This document shows, one piece after another, positions 1 through 8,345 of a stretch of 25,056 nucleotides of DNA; within the stretch, counting starts at the first letter, position 1; the number at the start of each line of letters is the position of its first letter. The DNA lies in assembly GCA_023416175.1 (NCBI GenBank), contig JAEZIE010000237.1, positions 1 to 25,056 of the forward strand, read 5' to 3'. The position numbers and the translations under genes were made by a program. Under the pieces are notes generated by a model. The model saw only the letters and a program-made list of their open reading frames with translations, had not been told where the DNA came from and made no database searches. This DNA is from Bacillota bacterium. GTDB lineage: Bacteria; Bacillota; Clostridia; Christensenellales; CAG-138.

Positions 1-998
1 CGAAAACGCTCCTGACAAATCTCCTTATTGCCTGTGTCCGTCCATGAGCTGTCATTTTTACTAGAATGCCGGATGCTCGCTTCAGACAGTATATGCTCCT
101 TTGGGCATAGATAGCGGTACGACAATACACGGCTCGCCTCCGTAAAGCATGATGGAATTGCGCCAAGCCGCGGTACCGGCGTACCGCAGGCGATATACCA
201 GCCCACTTCAGGGCCTGCCATAGCGCAGCGGCTGCTGATATTTGCAATACAATCGAGGGTTCGCTGCGCGATATCGTCCTTTCCGCCCTTTATCAAAACG
301 GCGTATGTCGTGACGTTCCAGCGGAACAATAACAGCTCCCGATGGCTGATGATGTGCTGCGTCACCTTGTCCTGTACCGCGGCGAGCGTATCCGTATAGC
401 TCTCGGGCGCGCTGCCGTCGTATTCGGCATTGTTCAGCGAGAAAAGCACAATATTGTAATATAGGGCATTGATGTCGATGCCCATCGTTTTCGCGGTTTC
501 GGAGATTTCCAGCACGCTTAAGCAGCCGGTCACGATTTTCTCGAAAAACCGCCTGCGGGAAAACATTTCATACTCCTGCGCTTCCCGCTGAAACTTTTCG
601 AGGTATTCCTGCTGCTGCCGCTCTTCCTCCATTTTTTTGTGCAGCGCAATCAGAACTTCTACCATCTTTCCCTTTAAGATCGGCTTCAACAGGTATTGTT
701 CTACGCCCATGCGAATCGCCTGCTGCGCATAGGTAAAATCATCGTATCCGCTGATGATAACGATTTTTGTCCTAGGGAGTTCCTTGCGGATCAGTTCAAT
801 TAATGCGAGCCCATCCATGAACGGCATTTTGATATCCGTAATTAAAAGATCGGGCTGAATCTGACGGATCATGGGCAGCGCAAGCTCGCCGTCCGAAGCA
901 TCGCCGGCGTAGTGAAAGCCATACTGCTCCCAAAGGATGTTGTTGCGTATGCCTTCGCGCACCACGACTTCATCCTCGACAAGAAAGATCTTAAACAT
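1..998 (-). CDS. YesN-type response regulator, partial (C-terminus outside window)
   Basis: Receiver domain of a two-component response regulator that would receive phosphate from a sensor kinase and control transcription. The frame opens at ATG 998 behind AGGAAG and stays open to the left edge, giving about 332 residues. Visible receiver features are the acidic pair E8-D9, the phospho-acceptor D55 in LLITDIKMPFMDG, the switch Ser in IVIISGYDDF and the conserved Lys in QYLLKPI (about residue 105). A helical linker rich in Glu and Gln follows (about 115-145). The last visible stretch, SYRYLCPKEHIL, is the segment that precedes the AraC-type DNA-binding domain in YesN proteins, so that domain should lie just beyond the window. 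No sensor kinase is encoded upstream, where the partner often sits. What it regulates is unknown. Confidence 0.9.
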   Translation of the reverse strand, partial: MFKIFLVEDEVVVREGIRNNILWEQYGFHYAGDASDGELALPMIRQIQPDLLITDIKMPFMDGLALIELIRKELPRTKIVIISGYDDFTYAQQAIRMGVEQYLLKPILKGKMVEVLIALHKKMEEERQQQEYLEKFQREAQEYEMFSRRRFFEKIVTGCLSVLEISETAKTMGIDINALYYNIVLFSLNNAEYDGSAPESYTDTLAAVQDKVTQHIISHRELLLFRWNVTTYAVLIKGGKDDIAQRTLDCIANISSRCAMAGPEVGWYIACGTPVPRLGAIPSCFTEASRVLSYRYLCPKEHILSEASIRHSSKNDSSWTDTGNKEICQERF

Positions 999-1091
999 CC
1001 GATCTTCCTTTCCTATAATAATCGGCGTGTCTGTTTCTCTGTTTAAAAAATAGATAGTCCCCCATATATTTTGTATCATTTTACCAAAATA

Positions 1092-1118
1092 ACCAATAGG
1101 TTTTTTTCTGATATTGGT
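1092..1118. promoter_or_regulatory. inverted repeat upstream of the response regulator
   Basis: ACCAATA (1092-1098) and TATTGGT (1112-1118) form a perfect 7-bp inverted repeat with arms two helical turns apart, about 95 bp before the response-regulator start. It could be an operator or an AraC-type binding site. I see no convincing -35/-10 pair here. The rest of the 999-1404 gap holds a weak AAAAAGC/GCTTTTT hairpin (1151-1177) and the terminator at 1333-1364, and no gene. Confidence 0.25.
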
Positions 1119-1332
1119 ACGATTTTTTAAGGAGTCCGCTCATCAGCCCCAAAAAGCTCTTATGTAGCGGCTTTTTTCCTGTTTAGCCGAAAGCCGTTTC
1201 CCTTTTCAGTTCATACTCCAACCAACAAAATAAAACAGTGTCTTATTGCGTTTATTCTGTACCACGCGGCAATAGCTGCACAACCTGCATATTGAATTCT
1301 GAAATGCAATTATTTGAACACCCAAATGACAG

Positions 1333-1364
1333 GCAAAAGCCCGGAGTCCTCTCCGGGCTTTTGC
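1333..1364 (-). terminator. intrinsic terminator after the transaldolase gene
   Basis: Perfect 14-bp stem (1333-1346 with 1351-1364), GC-rich in its upper half, with a 4-nt loop (1347-1350). On the minus strand the 3' arm ends CTTTTGC. It lies 40 bp after the transaldolase stop and closes the seven-gene operon. An A/T tract on both sides means it could act in both directions. Confidence 0.8.
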
Positions 1365-1404
1365 TTTTAGGGTAACTGAAAAGAGGAATAGCAGCCGTCT
1401 TTGA

Positions 1405-2430
1405 TCAATAGGCCTGTATCGGGAACCAGCCTGCCTCTACGAACTGAGAAAGCGTCTTCTGGCTGGTGCCATAGGAAATAAAATCTTCTGGACGCATGCC
1501 GTCCGGCTCGTAAGCGCGCACAAACTCACGCATCGTCATGAGCCGGGCAATTACGTCGGACTCTACATCTTCCAGGATGCCTTCGGAGTAGGGCATCGGG
1601 GCCGCAAGCAGCATCTGCTGGATACCCGTACCGATGGACATGGACATATCCGCTCCCGCAAGCTCCAACGCGTGATAGCCTCCGCGCATACCCGCCGGCA
1701 TGAGCTTGGCGCTGTATCCGCGTTCCCGCACGATGGCATAGGCGCGCTTGATCACCGCCGTACCCGATTTGCGGATGTCGCTTTCCAGCACTGCGGCACG
1801 ATTGTCATGGGCCACATCGCGAAGGTAGTCATCAAGGCGACCGACCATCACCACCGAGAAGGCTTTGCCCGGCGTGATGCCTGCCTTCTTCGCCCGTTGT
1901 TCTCCCATCCACTGCCTCCGCGCGATCTCCACCGCCTGCGGTACCGTAAAGCTCACCGTACCCACCGTGGTAATACCAAGTGCCGCGCACTCTTCCATGG
2001 CGTCAAGCCCAGCGGCCGTGGCCGGCAACTTGACCGCAATGTTGGGTGCCCACTTGCTTAACCGCTTGGCCATGTTCAGCATCAGATCGGTATCGCCGGG
2101 ATAGCAGGGATTCACCTGCGCGCAGACGTAGCCTTGTACGCCGTTGGTGGCTCGAAAGATGGGCTCGAACTTGGCAGCAACCTGTACGGTGACACGCCGG
2201 ATTAGTTCCTCCGCCTTCTCGTCGCCCTTGAGACTTTTATCCATATCTGCAAGATATGGCTTCCAGTCTTCGCGAAACCCGTAGAGCGAGCGTTTGACAA
2301 GAAGCGGGTTGGTCGTTACGCCTGTCGCCCCATTTTCAATGGCCTGATCCATTTCATTAAGGTTTGCGCTATCGATCCACCAGCAAGAAGTGGTGGAACT
2401 TAGCCATTTCATGTAATCGTTCGTAACCAT
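1405..2430 (-). CDS. transaldolase-family protein
   Basis: Class I aldolase of the transaldolase family, which moves a dihydroxyacetone unit between sugar phosphates through a lysine Schiff base. Seen: WIDSANL near residue 20 (the family's catalytic-Asp region), GVTTNPLL near 37-44, and the Schiff-base lysine K134 in NIAVKLPATAAG. It is 341 residues, longer than small fructose-6-phosphate-aldolase types (about 220) and close to TalB-type length, but with an unusual C-terminus (YGTSQKTLSQFVEAGWFPI). The ATG at 2430 is chosen over an upstream TTG at 2460 because GAAAGGA stands 7 nt before it. It is the last gene of the operon, 61 bp after the semialdehyde dehydrogenase gene. The position in a substrate-specific operon argues for a dedicated rather than housekeeping enzyme; the actual acceptor is not predictable. 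Confidence 0.85.
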   Translation of the reverse strand: MVTNDYMKWLSSTTSCWWIDSANLNEMDQAIENGATGVTTNPLLVKRSLYGFREDWKPYLADMDKSLKGDEKAEELIRRVTVQVAAKFEPIFRATNGVQGYVCAQVNPCYPGDTDLMLNMAKRLSKWAPNIAVKLPATAAGLDAMEECAALGITTVGTVSFTVPQAVEIARRQWMGEQRAKKAGITPGKAFSVVMVGRLDDYLRDVAHDNRAAVLESDIRKSGTAVIKRAYAIVRERGYSAKLMPAGMRGGYHALELAGADMSMSIGTGIQQMLLAAPMPYSEGILEDVESDVIARLMTMREFVRAYEPDGMRPEDFISYGTSQKTLSQFVEAGWFPIQAY

Positions 2431-2491
2431 TACCGTTCCTTTCACGTACAGAAAGCTCAATCCGTTCGGAGCAATCCGTACCGCCCATATC

Positions 2492-4000
2492 TTAAAGGGC
2501 GCCGTCCCAAGTACTGACCTTCTTTACTTTCTTCTCTTCCTCATGGAACCAGCGGGTGGTGACGACCTTGCTTTCCGTATAGAACCGCATGCCATCCTTC
2601 CCCAGCGCATGCAAATCTCCAAAGAAGGAATCCTTGTGCCCTGCAAAGGGGAACATCCCTGCAGGTACCGGAATTCCTACGTTTACCCCCACCATACCGC
2701 CATCGGTACGCTTAGCAAACTCCCGGGCGTAGTATCCGCTCTGCGTGAAGATCACCGATCCGTTCGCGAATGGATTAGCATTCATCTGGGCAATTCCATC
2801 CTCAAAGTCCTTTACGCGCTTCACGCAAAGCACCGGCCCGAATATTTCGCTCTGCCCCACCGTCATCTCAGGCGTGACATGATCAAACACTGTATGCCCC
2901 AGGTAGAACCCGTCTTCATACCCCGGCACGGTGATATTCCGGCCGTCCAACAAAAGCTTTGCGCCCTCGTCTATGCCCTTTTGAATCCAGTCCGACACGA
3001 ACTTCTTATGCGCAGCGGTCACCACCGGTCCAAGATCCGTGGTCCTGTCGTAGGCAGGCCCCACCTTCTTGCTCTTAACCTGCTTAAGTATCTCGGCCAC
3101 CAGCTCATCCGCAATGCTCTCCTGTACCGCGATGGCGGGCAGCGCCATGCACCGTTCTCCCGCACAGCCAAAGGAGGAATTGATGATCCCCGCCGCGGTC
3201 CGCTCAATGGGCGCATCTTCGAGCACCAGCGCGTGATTCTTTGCCTCGCATAGCGCCTGGACCCGCTTGCCGTGTGCCGCTGCCGTTGTGTATATGTGTT
3301 TCCCGATCTCGGTGGAGCCCACAAACGTCACGCCCTTCACATCTGGATGCGTGAGCAGCAGCTCCGCCTCACGGCGCGAGCAGGTAACGATATTCACAAC
3401 GCCGTCGGGAAGACCGGCTTCCTGCAGGAGTTCCACCAGACGCAGGCTCGTCATGGGCGTCATGGAAGCCGCCTTCAAAACAAGGGTGTTGCCGGTGGCA
3501 ATACACATGGGCATCATCCACCCCATGGGGATCATGGCCGGGAAATTGAAGGGTGCGATTCCCGCAAATACGCCCAGCGGTTCCCGGTAGAGCGTGCTGT
3601 CAAACCCCGGCGTCACGTTCATGAGGGTTTCCCCCATCATGAGGTTGGGAGCGCCACAGGCCACCTCTACAGGTTCCTTCACCTTGAGCAGGTCCCCCTG
3701 CGCTTCTTCCCAGTTTTTCCCGTTTTCTCGACACAGCATGTAGGTCAGTTCATCCATATTGGCAATGAGCAGATCCCGGAAACGGTAGAGTACCTCCACG
3801 CGTCTGGCACAGGGCGTATCACGCCAAGCGGGGAATGCGGTCTTAGCGGCTAATATCGCCCGCTCCACCTCTTCCGCGGTACAGCAGGGAGTTTTCGCGA
3901 TAATGCTTCCCAGGCTCGGGTCGTAGATATCCATATACCGATCGGCCTTGCTCTCAATAAACTTGCCGCCGATAAACGGCTTGAGCACCTGAATTTCCAT
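2492..4000 (-). CDS. CoA-acylating (methylmalonate/malonate-type) semialdehyde dehydrogenase
   Basis: Aldehyde dehydrogenase of the MmsA/IolA branch, which oxidises a semialdehyde with NAD+ and CoA to an acyl-CoA, often with loss of CO2. Seen in 502 residues: MEIQVLKPFIGGKF at the N-terminus, APFNFPAMIP (149-158) at the oxyanion/NAD site, GVTFVGSTEIG (223-233), and the catalytic C284 in FGCAGERCMALP. AKNHALVL (253-260) stands where hydrolytic ALDHs have ELGGKNP, so the general-base Glu is absent, as expected for a CoA-acylating enzyme. The residue pair C251-E252 before AKNH is unlike the GG usual in this branch. The ATG at 4000 is preferred to one at 4021 because AAGGAG lies 9 nt before it. 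Likely products are acetyl-CoA or propionyl-CoA, by family analogy only. Confidence 0.88.
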   Translation of the reverse strand: MEIQVLKPFIGGKFIESKADRYMDIYDPSLGSIIAKTPCCTAEEVERAILAAKTAFPAWRDTPCARRVEVLYRFRDLLIANMDELTYMLCRENGKNWEEAQGDLLKVKEPVEVACGAPNLMMGETLMNVTPGFDSTLYREPLGVFAGIAPFNFPAMIPMGWMMPMCIATGNTLVLKAASMTPMTSLRLVELLQEAGLPDGVVNIVTCSRREAELLLTHPDVKGVTFVGSTEIGKHIYTTAAAHGKRVQALCEAKNHALVLEDAPIERTAAGIINSSFGCAGERCMALPAIAVQESIADELVAEILKQVKSKKVGPAYDRTTDLGPVVTAAHKKFVSDWIQKGIDEGAKLLLDGRNITVPGYEDGFYLGHTVFDHVTPEMTVGQSEIFGPVLCVKRVKDFEDGIAQMNANPFANGSVIFTQSGYYAREFAKRTDGGMVGVNVGIPVPAGMFPFAGHKDSFFGDLHALGKDGMRFYTESKVVTTRWFHEEEKKVKKVSTWDGAL

Positions 4001-4061
4001 TTCCTCATTCTCCTTTATCATCTTTGAAGACTGCTTCTATACGACAGCCGATAGAATGGAT

Positions 4062-4832
4062 TCAATCCAGCACATGCAGCCGCTTGCGCCGGGCCGTTAT
4101 GTAGGTGTCAAACTCTTCAAACTTGTAATTAAGCACCAGTTCGGGAGGAAAATCCACCTCGGCAAGGGCGCGCAGCGCCATGCCAAAGTCCCCGATCATC
4201 ATATGGAAGTGCGCGTCCGTGCCGACACATACGCGTACGGAATGGGTCTTGCACAATGTCAGCATCCGCTTGGAAGCCTCCATATCGCCGTGCAGATACC
4301 GCTGCATGGTCTGGTTATTCAGCTCCAGCATCTTGTCAAGGCGCTTCGCTGCTCTTACCACAGCTTCCATGTCGCAGGGAGTCCGGTCGATATGCCCAAG
4401 TACATCGACATAGGGGTTTTCCAGCGCTGCCAGATAGCACGCGGTACGCTCCTGCGGTGTAGAAGACCTGCCGGGTTCGCTGCCATGGATGCTTGCAATG
4501 CAGAATTCGAGATATTTTAGGTACTGTTCTGGCGGCGTGAGCTTTCCGTCCATAGAAAGGATATCGGCCTCCAAGCCACGGTAGATACGCACGCCCCGGT
4601 AAAACCTGGGGAGCATCACCTGGCTTTCAGGCATCCATTCGGGAGGCGCGTTTGGCAGCAGCGCACTATGCTCGGTAACGCATAAGCCGCGGTGTCCCAA
4701 GAGCCTTGCCTGTTCCACGCACTCGGCCAGCGAACTCCAGCTATGGCCGGAAAGCATGGTATGGACATGCGTGTCCAGTCCAAACACAAGCGCCGTATTC
4801 CACAACAACTCTCCACGCTTTCCCTGTTCCAT
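4062..4832 (-). CDS. PHP-domain phosphoesterase
   Basis: Soluble metal-dependent phosphatase of the PHP superfamily (histidinol-phosphatase/YcdX-like), 256 residues. The metal-ligand set is complete: H22 and H24 in DTHVHT, H55 in VTEHSA, E88 in GLEADIL, H116 in ASIHGS, H147 in LGHIDR, and D206 and H208 in GTDAHF. It probably hydrolyses a small phosphate ester. It begins 9 bp after the stop of the HPr-kinase-like gene and is clearly co-transcribed with it. The chosen ATG has only a poor ribosome binding site, so translation may depend on coupling with the gene before. Since the regulon also encodes a dikinase that could make organic phosphates, a role in removing a phosphate from a pathway intermediate is an attractive guess. 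A true histidinol-phosphatase role is unlikely in this setting. Confidence 0.8.
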   Translation of the reverse strand: MEQGKRGELLWNTALVFGLDTHVHTMLSGHSWSSLAECVEQARLLGHRGLCVTEHSALLPNAPPEWMPESQVMLPRFYRGVRIYRGLEADILSMDGKLTPPEQYLKYLEFCIASIHGSEPGRSSTPQERTACYLAALENPYVDVLGHIDRTPCDMEAVVRAAKRLDKMLELNNQTMQRYLHGDMEASKRMLTLCKTHSVRVCVGTDAHFHMMIGDFGMALRALAEVDFPPELVLNYKFEEFDTYITARRKRLHVLD

Positions 4833-4841
4833 TGCTGCGGC

Positions 4842-5741
4842 TTACAGCGTGGCCAGAATTTTATCGATCTCGTCAAACACGATTTGCGGCGATTTGGCGC
4901 GGATCATATAGTACGGCCTGCCCGAGGCAAACTTAGCACAGAATTTTGCCCTTCCCTGCCTGCGTTCATCGGTATCCACAATGGGCATGGCCAGGCCTGT
5001 CACCCCGCACAAAAGCTGGTTAAGGCCGAAGAAGTTCATCAGCGAATGATAGCTCTGATATGAAGCCTCGAACTGGTTCATGCGCGTGACCTGCGTATCG
5101 AAATGCCCGTCGATCCCCGGCATGATGGCGAGATCGATATGGCAGGGCTCGTAACACATCTCCATTTCTGGTTCCTTGTCAAAGAACTTGAGCACGCCCT
5201 GGTCCTGATCGGGCAAGTCGCTGCGTTCCGTTCCTTTGGCCCTCTTACGGATATACAGGTTCTTGGAGCCATAGAGCGCGAGGCCGTCATCGTCTGTAAC
5301 GGTGGTCTCGGTGGAGAATATTTTCCCGCCGCGGCGGCAACCTTCAAGCTGGCTCATGGACTTGCCGTGGTTGTTTTCACCGCCTACCAGAAGGATCATT
5401 TTCCCCCGGTAAACCACGCTGGAAGAGTGGAACGGATGCAGGCCGCATTGATCCATTTCATTGGCGAGCATGCTGACCATGATCTTGTTGAGCTCCCCCT
5501 CTTCCCAGGAGCCCGTAAGTCGGAGCTGGCCGCCCGCATAACGGATGGTCTTTTCCTTTATTCCAAGATCCCACAGAATATCCGGTAAAGGCTTTGTCAC
5601 CTCTAAGGTAACGTCCACCGAACCCAGCCGGTAATTCAGGAACGTGTCGTCCTCTACAAGACGCGACCGCTCGGGGCCGTTTACAACATCGATGCGCACA
5701 ACGGCCTTGCTGCTGCTGATCTGCGTAGAAAAAGTGTTCAA
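4842..5741 (-). CDS. HPr-kinase-like P-loop protein
   Basis: 299-residue protein resembling the C-terminal kinase/phosphorylase core of HPr kinase (the PEP-carboxykinase-like P-loop fold). Seen: HSSSVVYRGKMILLVGGENN (105-124) running into a Walker A of the form GENNHGKS (121-128), then CRRGGKIFSTETTVTDDDG (135-153), whose DDD matches the acidic Walker-B-like turn that follows the P-loop in HprK. Genuine HprK has GxSGxGKS; the NNH here is unusual. The N-terminal 100 residues do not look like the HprK N-domain. The TTG start is set by an ideal AGGAGG 6 nt upstream and overlaps the TGA of the alcohol dehydrogenase gene by 4 nt, implying coupling. Substrate unknown: it could phosphorylate a protein or a small molecule. 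It is not the housekeeping HprK. Confidence 0.6.
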   Translation of the reverse strand: MNTFSTQISSSKAVVRIDVVNGPERSRLVEDDTFLNYRLGSVDVTLEVTKPLPDILWDLGIKEKTIRYAGGQLRLTGSWEEGELNKIMVSMLANEMDQCGLHPFHSSSVVYRGKMILLVGGENNHGKSMSQLEGCRRGGKIFSTETTVTDDDGLALYGSKNLYIRKRAKGTERSDLPDQDQGVLKFFDKEPEMEMCYEPCHIDLAIMPGIDGHFDTQVTRMNQFEASYQSYHSLMNFFGLNQLLCGVTGLAMPIVDTDERRQGRAKFCAKFASGRPYYMIRAKSPQIVFDEIDKILATL

Positions 5742-6817
5742 ATTGCTCCTCCTGTCTGCTGTTGCGGTTTTAATACGATTTTTAGCGTGCCTTCCGGCCT
5801 GCTTGTAAACTTTTTAAATGCCTCCTGATATTGAGAAAGGGGATATATGTCGGTGACGAAACGCTGCAGCTCCTCCCTGTAGCGGTAGGCAATGGTGATT
5901 GCTTTTTCCAGCGTATTGGGATTGGCCCGGTTGCCCACGAACTCGATCTCGTCGAGAACCAGGCGCTTTACCGGGATAGGAACATCGTCCTTGGGGAAAC
6001 CGACTACCGAAATTACGCCGCCCCTCGCTGCGGAAAAGCAGGCGTTGCGTACGCCCTCCGCCGTGCCGGAGCACTCCATGATGCGCTTGGCGCCCAGGCC
6101 GCCAGTAAGCTCCTTCACGCGGTCTACCACGTTCTCGGTTTTATAATCGATGGGGATGGCGCCCAAGCGTTCAGCCTCACGCAGGCGTTCGCCACTGCCT
6201 GCACACATGATGAAGCCCGCGCCCATGCTTCTTGCGCAGAGTATGGACATCAACCCTTGAGCGCCTGCGCCCATTACCAGCACTGAATCACCCGGCTCAA
6301 TACGGCTGTGCATGACAACGTGCAACGCGATGCTCAGCGGGTCCATGCAAGCAGCGATATCGAAGTTCATATCATCGGGTATTTTTGCGATGGAACGGAT
6401 ATTCGGGGCCATGTACTCCGCGTACGCACCCTGCGTAATATGGCCGTACATTTTGTGTACTGCCTGGTTACCATAGTTGAGGCAGATCGTGAACCTGCCC
6501 TCCATGCAGTTCTTGCAATGACCGCATCCCAAGTTGGCGATGCCGCAGACGCGGTCGCCTACCTTCCAGCCGAAATTCTCGCTCTTTTCGCCCAACTCTA
6601 CGATGACGCCCGCCCATTCGTGCCCGGGGATAAGCGGAAAGGATTGCGGCCAGAAACCGGGGAAATCGCCGTTAATGATATGCGGATCGGTGCCGCAGAT
6701 GGAGACGGACTCAATCCGGCACAGCACCTCATACATACCTGGCGTCGGCTTTTCAATTTGCACGTACTTAAGGTCGTTGGAAGCGTCAAGGCGCAATGCA
6801 TGCATTTGCTCAGGCAT
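5738..6817 (-). CDS. zinc-dependent alcohol/polyol dehydrogenase (MDR family)
   Basis: Medium-chain NAD(P)-dependent dehydrogenase of the sorbitol/threonine dehydrogenase type, 359 residues. Catalytic zinc site: C41 in SICGTD, and H66-E67 in PGHEWAG. Structural zinc cysteines: C98, C101, C104 and C112 in GCGHCKNCMEGRFTIC. Rossmann motif: VLVMGAGAQGLMS near residue 210-225. The ATG at 6817 is chosen because the protein then starts in the normal place for the family (MPEQMHALRL) and AGGGG precedes it; 49 further upstream residues in frame would lie inside the gene before it. It begins 14 bp after the stop of the SMP-30 gene. It likely oxidises a secondary alcohol of a polyol or sugar-like substrate, whose lactone or ketone would be handled by the neighbouring hydrolase. 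Exact substrate unknown. Confidence 0.9.
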   Translation of the reverse strand: MPEQMHALRLDASNDLKYVQIEKPTPGMYEVLCRIESVSICGTDPHIINGDFPGFWPQSFPLIPGHEWAGVIVELGEKSENFGWKVGDRVCGIANLGCGHCKNCMEGRFTICLNYGNQAVHKMYGHITQGAYAEYMAPNIRSIAKIPDDMNFDIAACMDPLSIALHVVMHSRIEPGDSVLVMGAGAQGLMSILCARSMGAGFIMCAGSGERLREAERLGAIPIDYKTENVVDRVKELTGGLGAKRIMECSGTAEGVRNACFSAARGGVISVVGFPKDDVPIPVKRLVLDEIEFVGNRANPNTLEKAITIAYRYREELQRFVTDIYPLSQYQEAFKKFTSRPEGTLKIVLKPQQQTGGAI

Positions 6818-6831
6818 ATTCAATCCCCTTT

Positions 6832-7860
6832 TTAGCGTTGATTCCAATGTACCATCGGAAGACCCGGCACGGGCGAACGAAACCATGGAATGTTCGAAGC
6901 CCGCAGCGAGCCGATATATACGTTTTGAAGATCCGGCCCGCCGAACGTCACGCTGGCCATCCATGGCGCGATACCCCGGCCGGTTTTAAAGAGTATTTCG
7001 TTGGTGACGCAGCGGTTATAGAACGCCTCGTCGAGAGCCCGCACCAGCGCGTGGTCGCCCTCGTCGAGCAGAATGATCATCTCACCATCGGGGGTAATGA
7101 CGAACAGTTTGTCGGAATAGACCATAGTGCCCCACAGGTTGCCGTAACTGTCAAACGCTATGCCATCGGGATACGCGCCCTGCCCCATATGGTTAGGACC
7201 ATAGGTTTCCCGGCCGGAAAGCTCGCCCTTTTCATTGCAGCGGAAGCGCAGCACCCGTCCCCCTGTGGTTTCCACCACATACAGGTACTCCTCCTTCGCG
7301 TCAAAGCGTACCTCGTTTGTGAAATGCAGCCCGTCCGCCACAATATGGATGCCCGTATCGTCATATCGGGCGATGTATCCGTCCGTGAGATCGGGCACAA
7401 GCGCATCTATCCAGTTCTTTTTCATGGTGGTGATTGTAATCCACAGTCTGTCTTTTGAATCCCGCAGAACGAAGTTTACCTTGCCGATGGGTCTCCCATC
7501 GATGGTATCGAACATCACTTCTGTCTCGCCGGTGCGCTTCATGCGCTCGAGACAGTCGGTACCGAAATTGGAAATGAAGATATCGCCATTTTTTGCGAAC
7601 GCCAGACCGTTGGGGAGCGTGCCCTCAAAGAAGCGGTTTACGTCAGGCGAAGTCAGATCGATGCCGGCAACATGCTTCTGCGTAATGATTTTTTGCGTTC
7701 CGTCTGGCCGGATATGCGCCACACCGCCACGGGCATCTGCGCTCCAAAGGCTACCGTCAGGTTCAGCGAGAATGCATTCAGGCCGTTGGAGATTTTCTCC
7801 CACGAAACGCAGCGCCTCTGGTTCTATGGAAAAGCCGCGGATAGGATTGTTTTTTAACAT
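6832..7860 (-). CDS. SMP-30/gluconolactonase-family hydrolase
   Basis: Six-bladed beta-propeller hydrolase of the SMP-30/gluconolaconase/LRE family, 342 residues, usually acting on sugar or related lactones with one divalent metal. The expected metal ligands are visible: E28 in QRPECILA, N182 in HFTNEVRFD and D232 in YPDGIAFD. Repeated blade signatures (DGSLWSAD, NGDIFISN, KDRLWITI, YGNLWGTM) are spaced along the protein. The ATG at 7860 overlaps the cupin stop by 7 nt and has GGAGG 6 nt upstream. The pairing with a zinc dehydrogenase right after it suggests dehydrogenation to a lactone followed by ring opening, a common arrangement in sugar-acid pathways. No signal peptide, so it is cytoplasmic. 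Substrate unassigned. Confidence 0.88.
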   Translation of the reverse strand: MLKNNPIRGFSIEPEALRFVGENLQRPECILAEPDGSLWSADARGGVAHIRPDGTQKIITQKHVAGIDLTSPDVNRFFEGTLPNGLAFAKNGDIFISNFGTDCLERMKRTGETEVMFDTIDGRPIGKVNFVLRDSKDRLWITITTMKKNWIDALVPDLTDGYIARYDDTGIHIVADGLHFTNEVRFDAKEEYLYVVETTGGRVLRFRCNEKGELSGRETYGPNHMGQGAYPDGIAFDSYGNLWGTMVYSDKLFVITPDGEMIILLDEGDHALVRALDEAFYNRCVTNEILFKTGRGIAPWMASVTFGGPDLQNVYIGSLRASNIPWFRSPVPGLPMVHWNQR

Positions 7861-8249
7861 GACGCGCCTCCATCAAATGAGACTTCGGGATGAAACTCAT
7901 ATTCGCCCAGGGTGGTGGCAGGAGCAAAGAAACAAATGACCTTCATTTCCTCACTGCCCGAATTTCGGACCATATGGATGGCCCCCCGGTCGAACAGTAC
8001 TGCAGTCCCCGGCCGCACGGGGGCAATTTCACCGTCCACGTTTACCTTGCCTTCGCCTGATATGATGTAAATGAGTTCCTCACCATCGGGATGGCTGTGC
8101 GCCGGCTGCACCGTCTGCCCCGGAAGCACCCGCATCACGCAGCAGGAGCAGTACCCGGACGACAACCCGTCCTTCTCATCTACAATCCAGCGCAGGAATC
8201 TCCCGGGAACGGATTTTTCGTACACTTCGCTTTCATGGATTGTTTTCAT
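7854..8249 (-). CDS. small single-domain cupin protein
   Basis: 131-residue cupin with both conserved motifs: motif 1 PAHSHPDGEELIYIISGEG (metal ligands H51, H53 and E57 or E58) and motif 2 PGTAVLFDRGAIHMVRNSG (H92). It has the size of small cupins that act as isomerases, epimerases or metabolite binders in catabolic operons. It is the first gene after the promoter at 8318-8345, with GGAGG 5 nt before the ATG, so it should be strongly expressed. A short run YCSCCVMR (33-40) carries three cysteines, which is unusual in this small family. No specific reaction can be assigned. Confidence 0.82.
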   Translation of the reverse strand: MKTIHESEVYEKSVPGRFLRWIVDEKDGLSSGYCSCCVMRVLPGQTVQPAHSHPDGEELIYIISGEGKVNVDGEIAPVRPGTAVLFDRGAIHMVRNSGSEEMKVICFFAPATTLGEYEFHPEVSFDGGASC

Positions 8250-8295
8250 AATATCCTCCGTATTGATGTGAAGAGGAAAATATCAGACAATTTCG

Positions 8296-8307
8296 ATAAT
8301 CGATTAT
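8296..8307. promoter_or_regulatory. palindromic operator, copy 1
   Basis: ATAATCGATTAT is a perfect 12-bp palindrome, 10 bp downstream of the -10 box of the cupin-operon promoter, around the expected +4 to +15. An identical copy lies at 20296-20307 in the same relation to the transketolase promoter. The size, symmetry and AT-rich arms suit a dimeric GntR/FCD repressor, and the gh gene of that family ends only 25 bp upstream of the promoter. Confidence 0.72.
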
Positions 8308-8317
8308 TTATAATATC

Positions 8318-8345
8318 AGTATAACATACATCGGCTGGGTGTCAA
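8318..8345 (-). promoter_or_regulatory. sigma-70-type promoter of the cupin operon
   Basis: TTGACA (8340-8345) and TATACT (8318-8323) on the minus strand with a 16-bp spacer. It lies between the regulator stop (8370) and the cupin ATG (8249). The -35 box falls in the loop of an 8-bp inverted repeat, TCGGCTGG/CCAGCCGA (8331-8338 with 8352-8359), which may be the terminator of the regulator transcript. Confidence 0.8.

Noticed and set aside
1151..1177. AAAAAGC/GCTTTTT hairpin as a terminator
   Set aside because: Only 7 bp with five A-T pairs and a 12-nt loop; a much stronger hairpin stands at 1333-1364.
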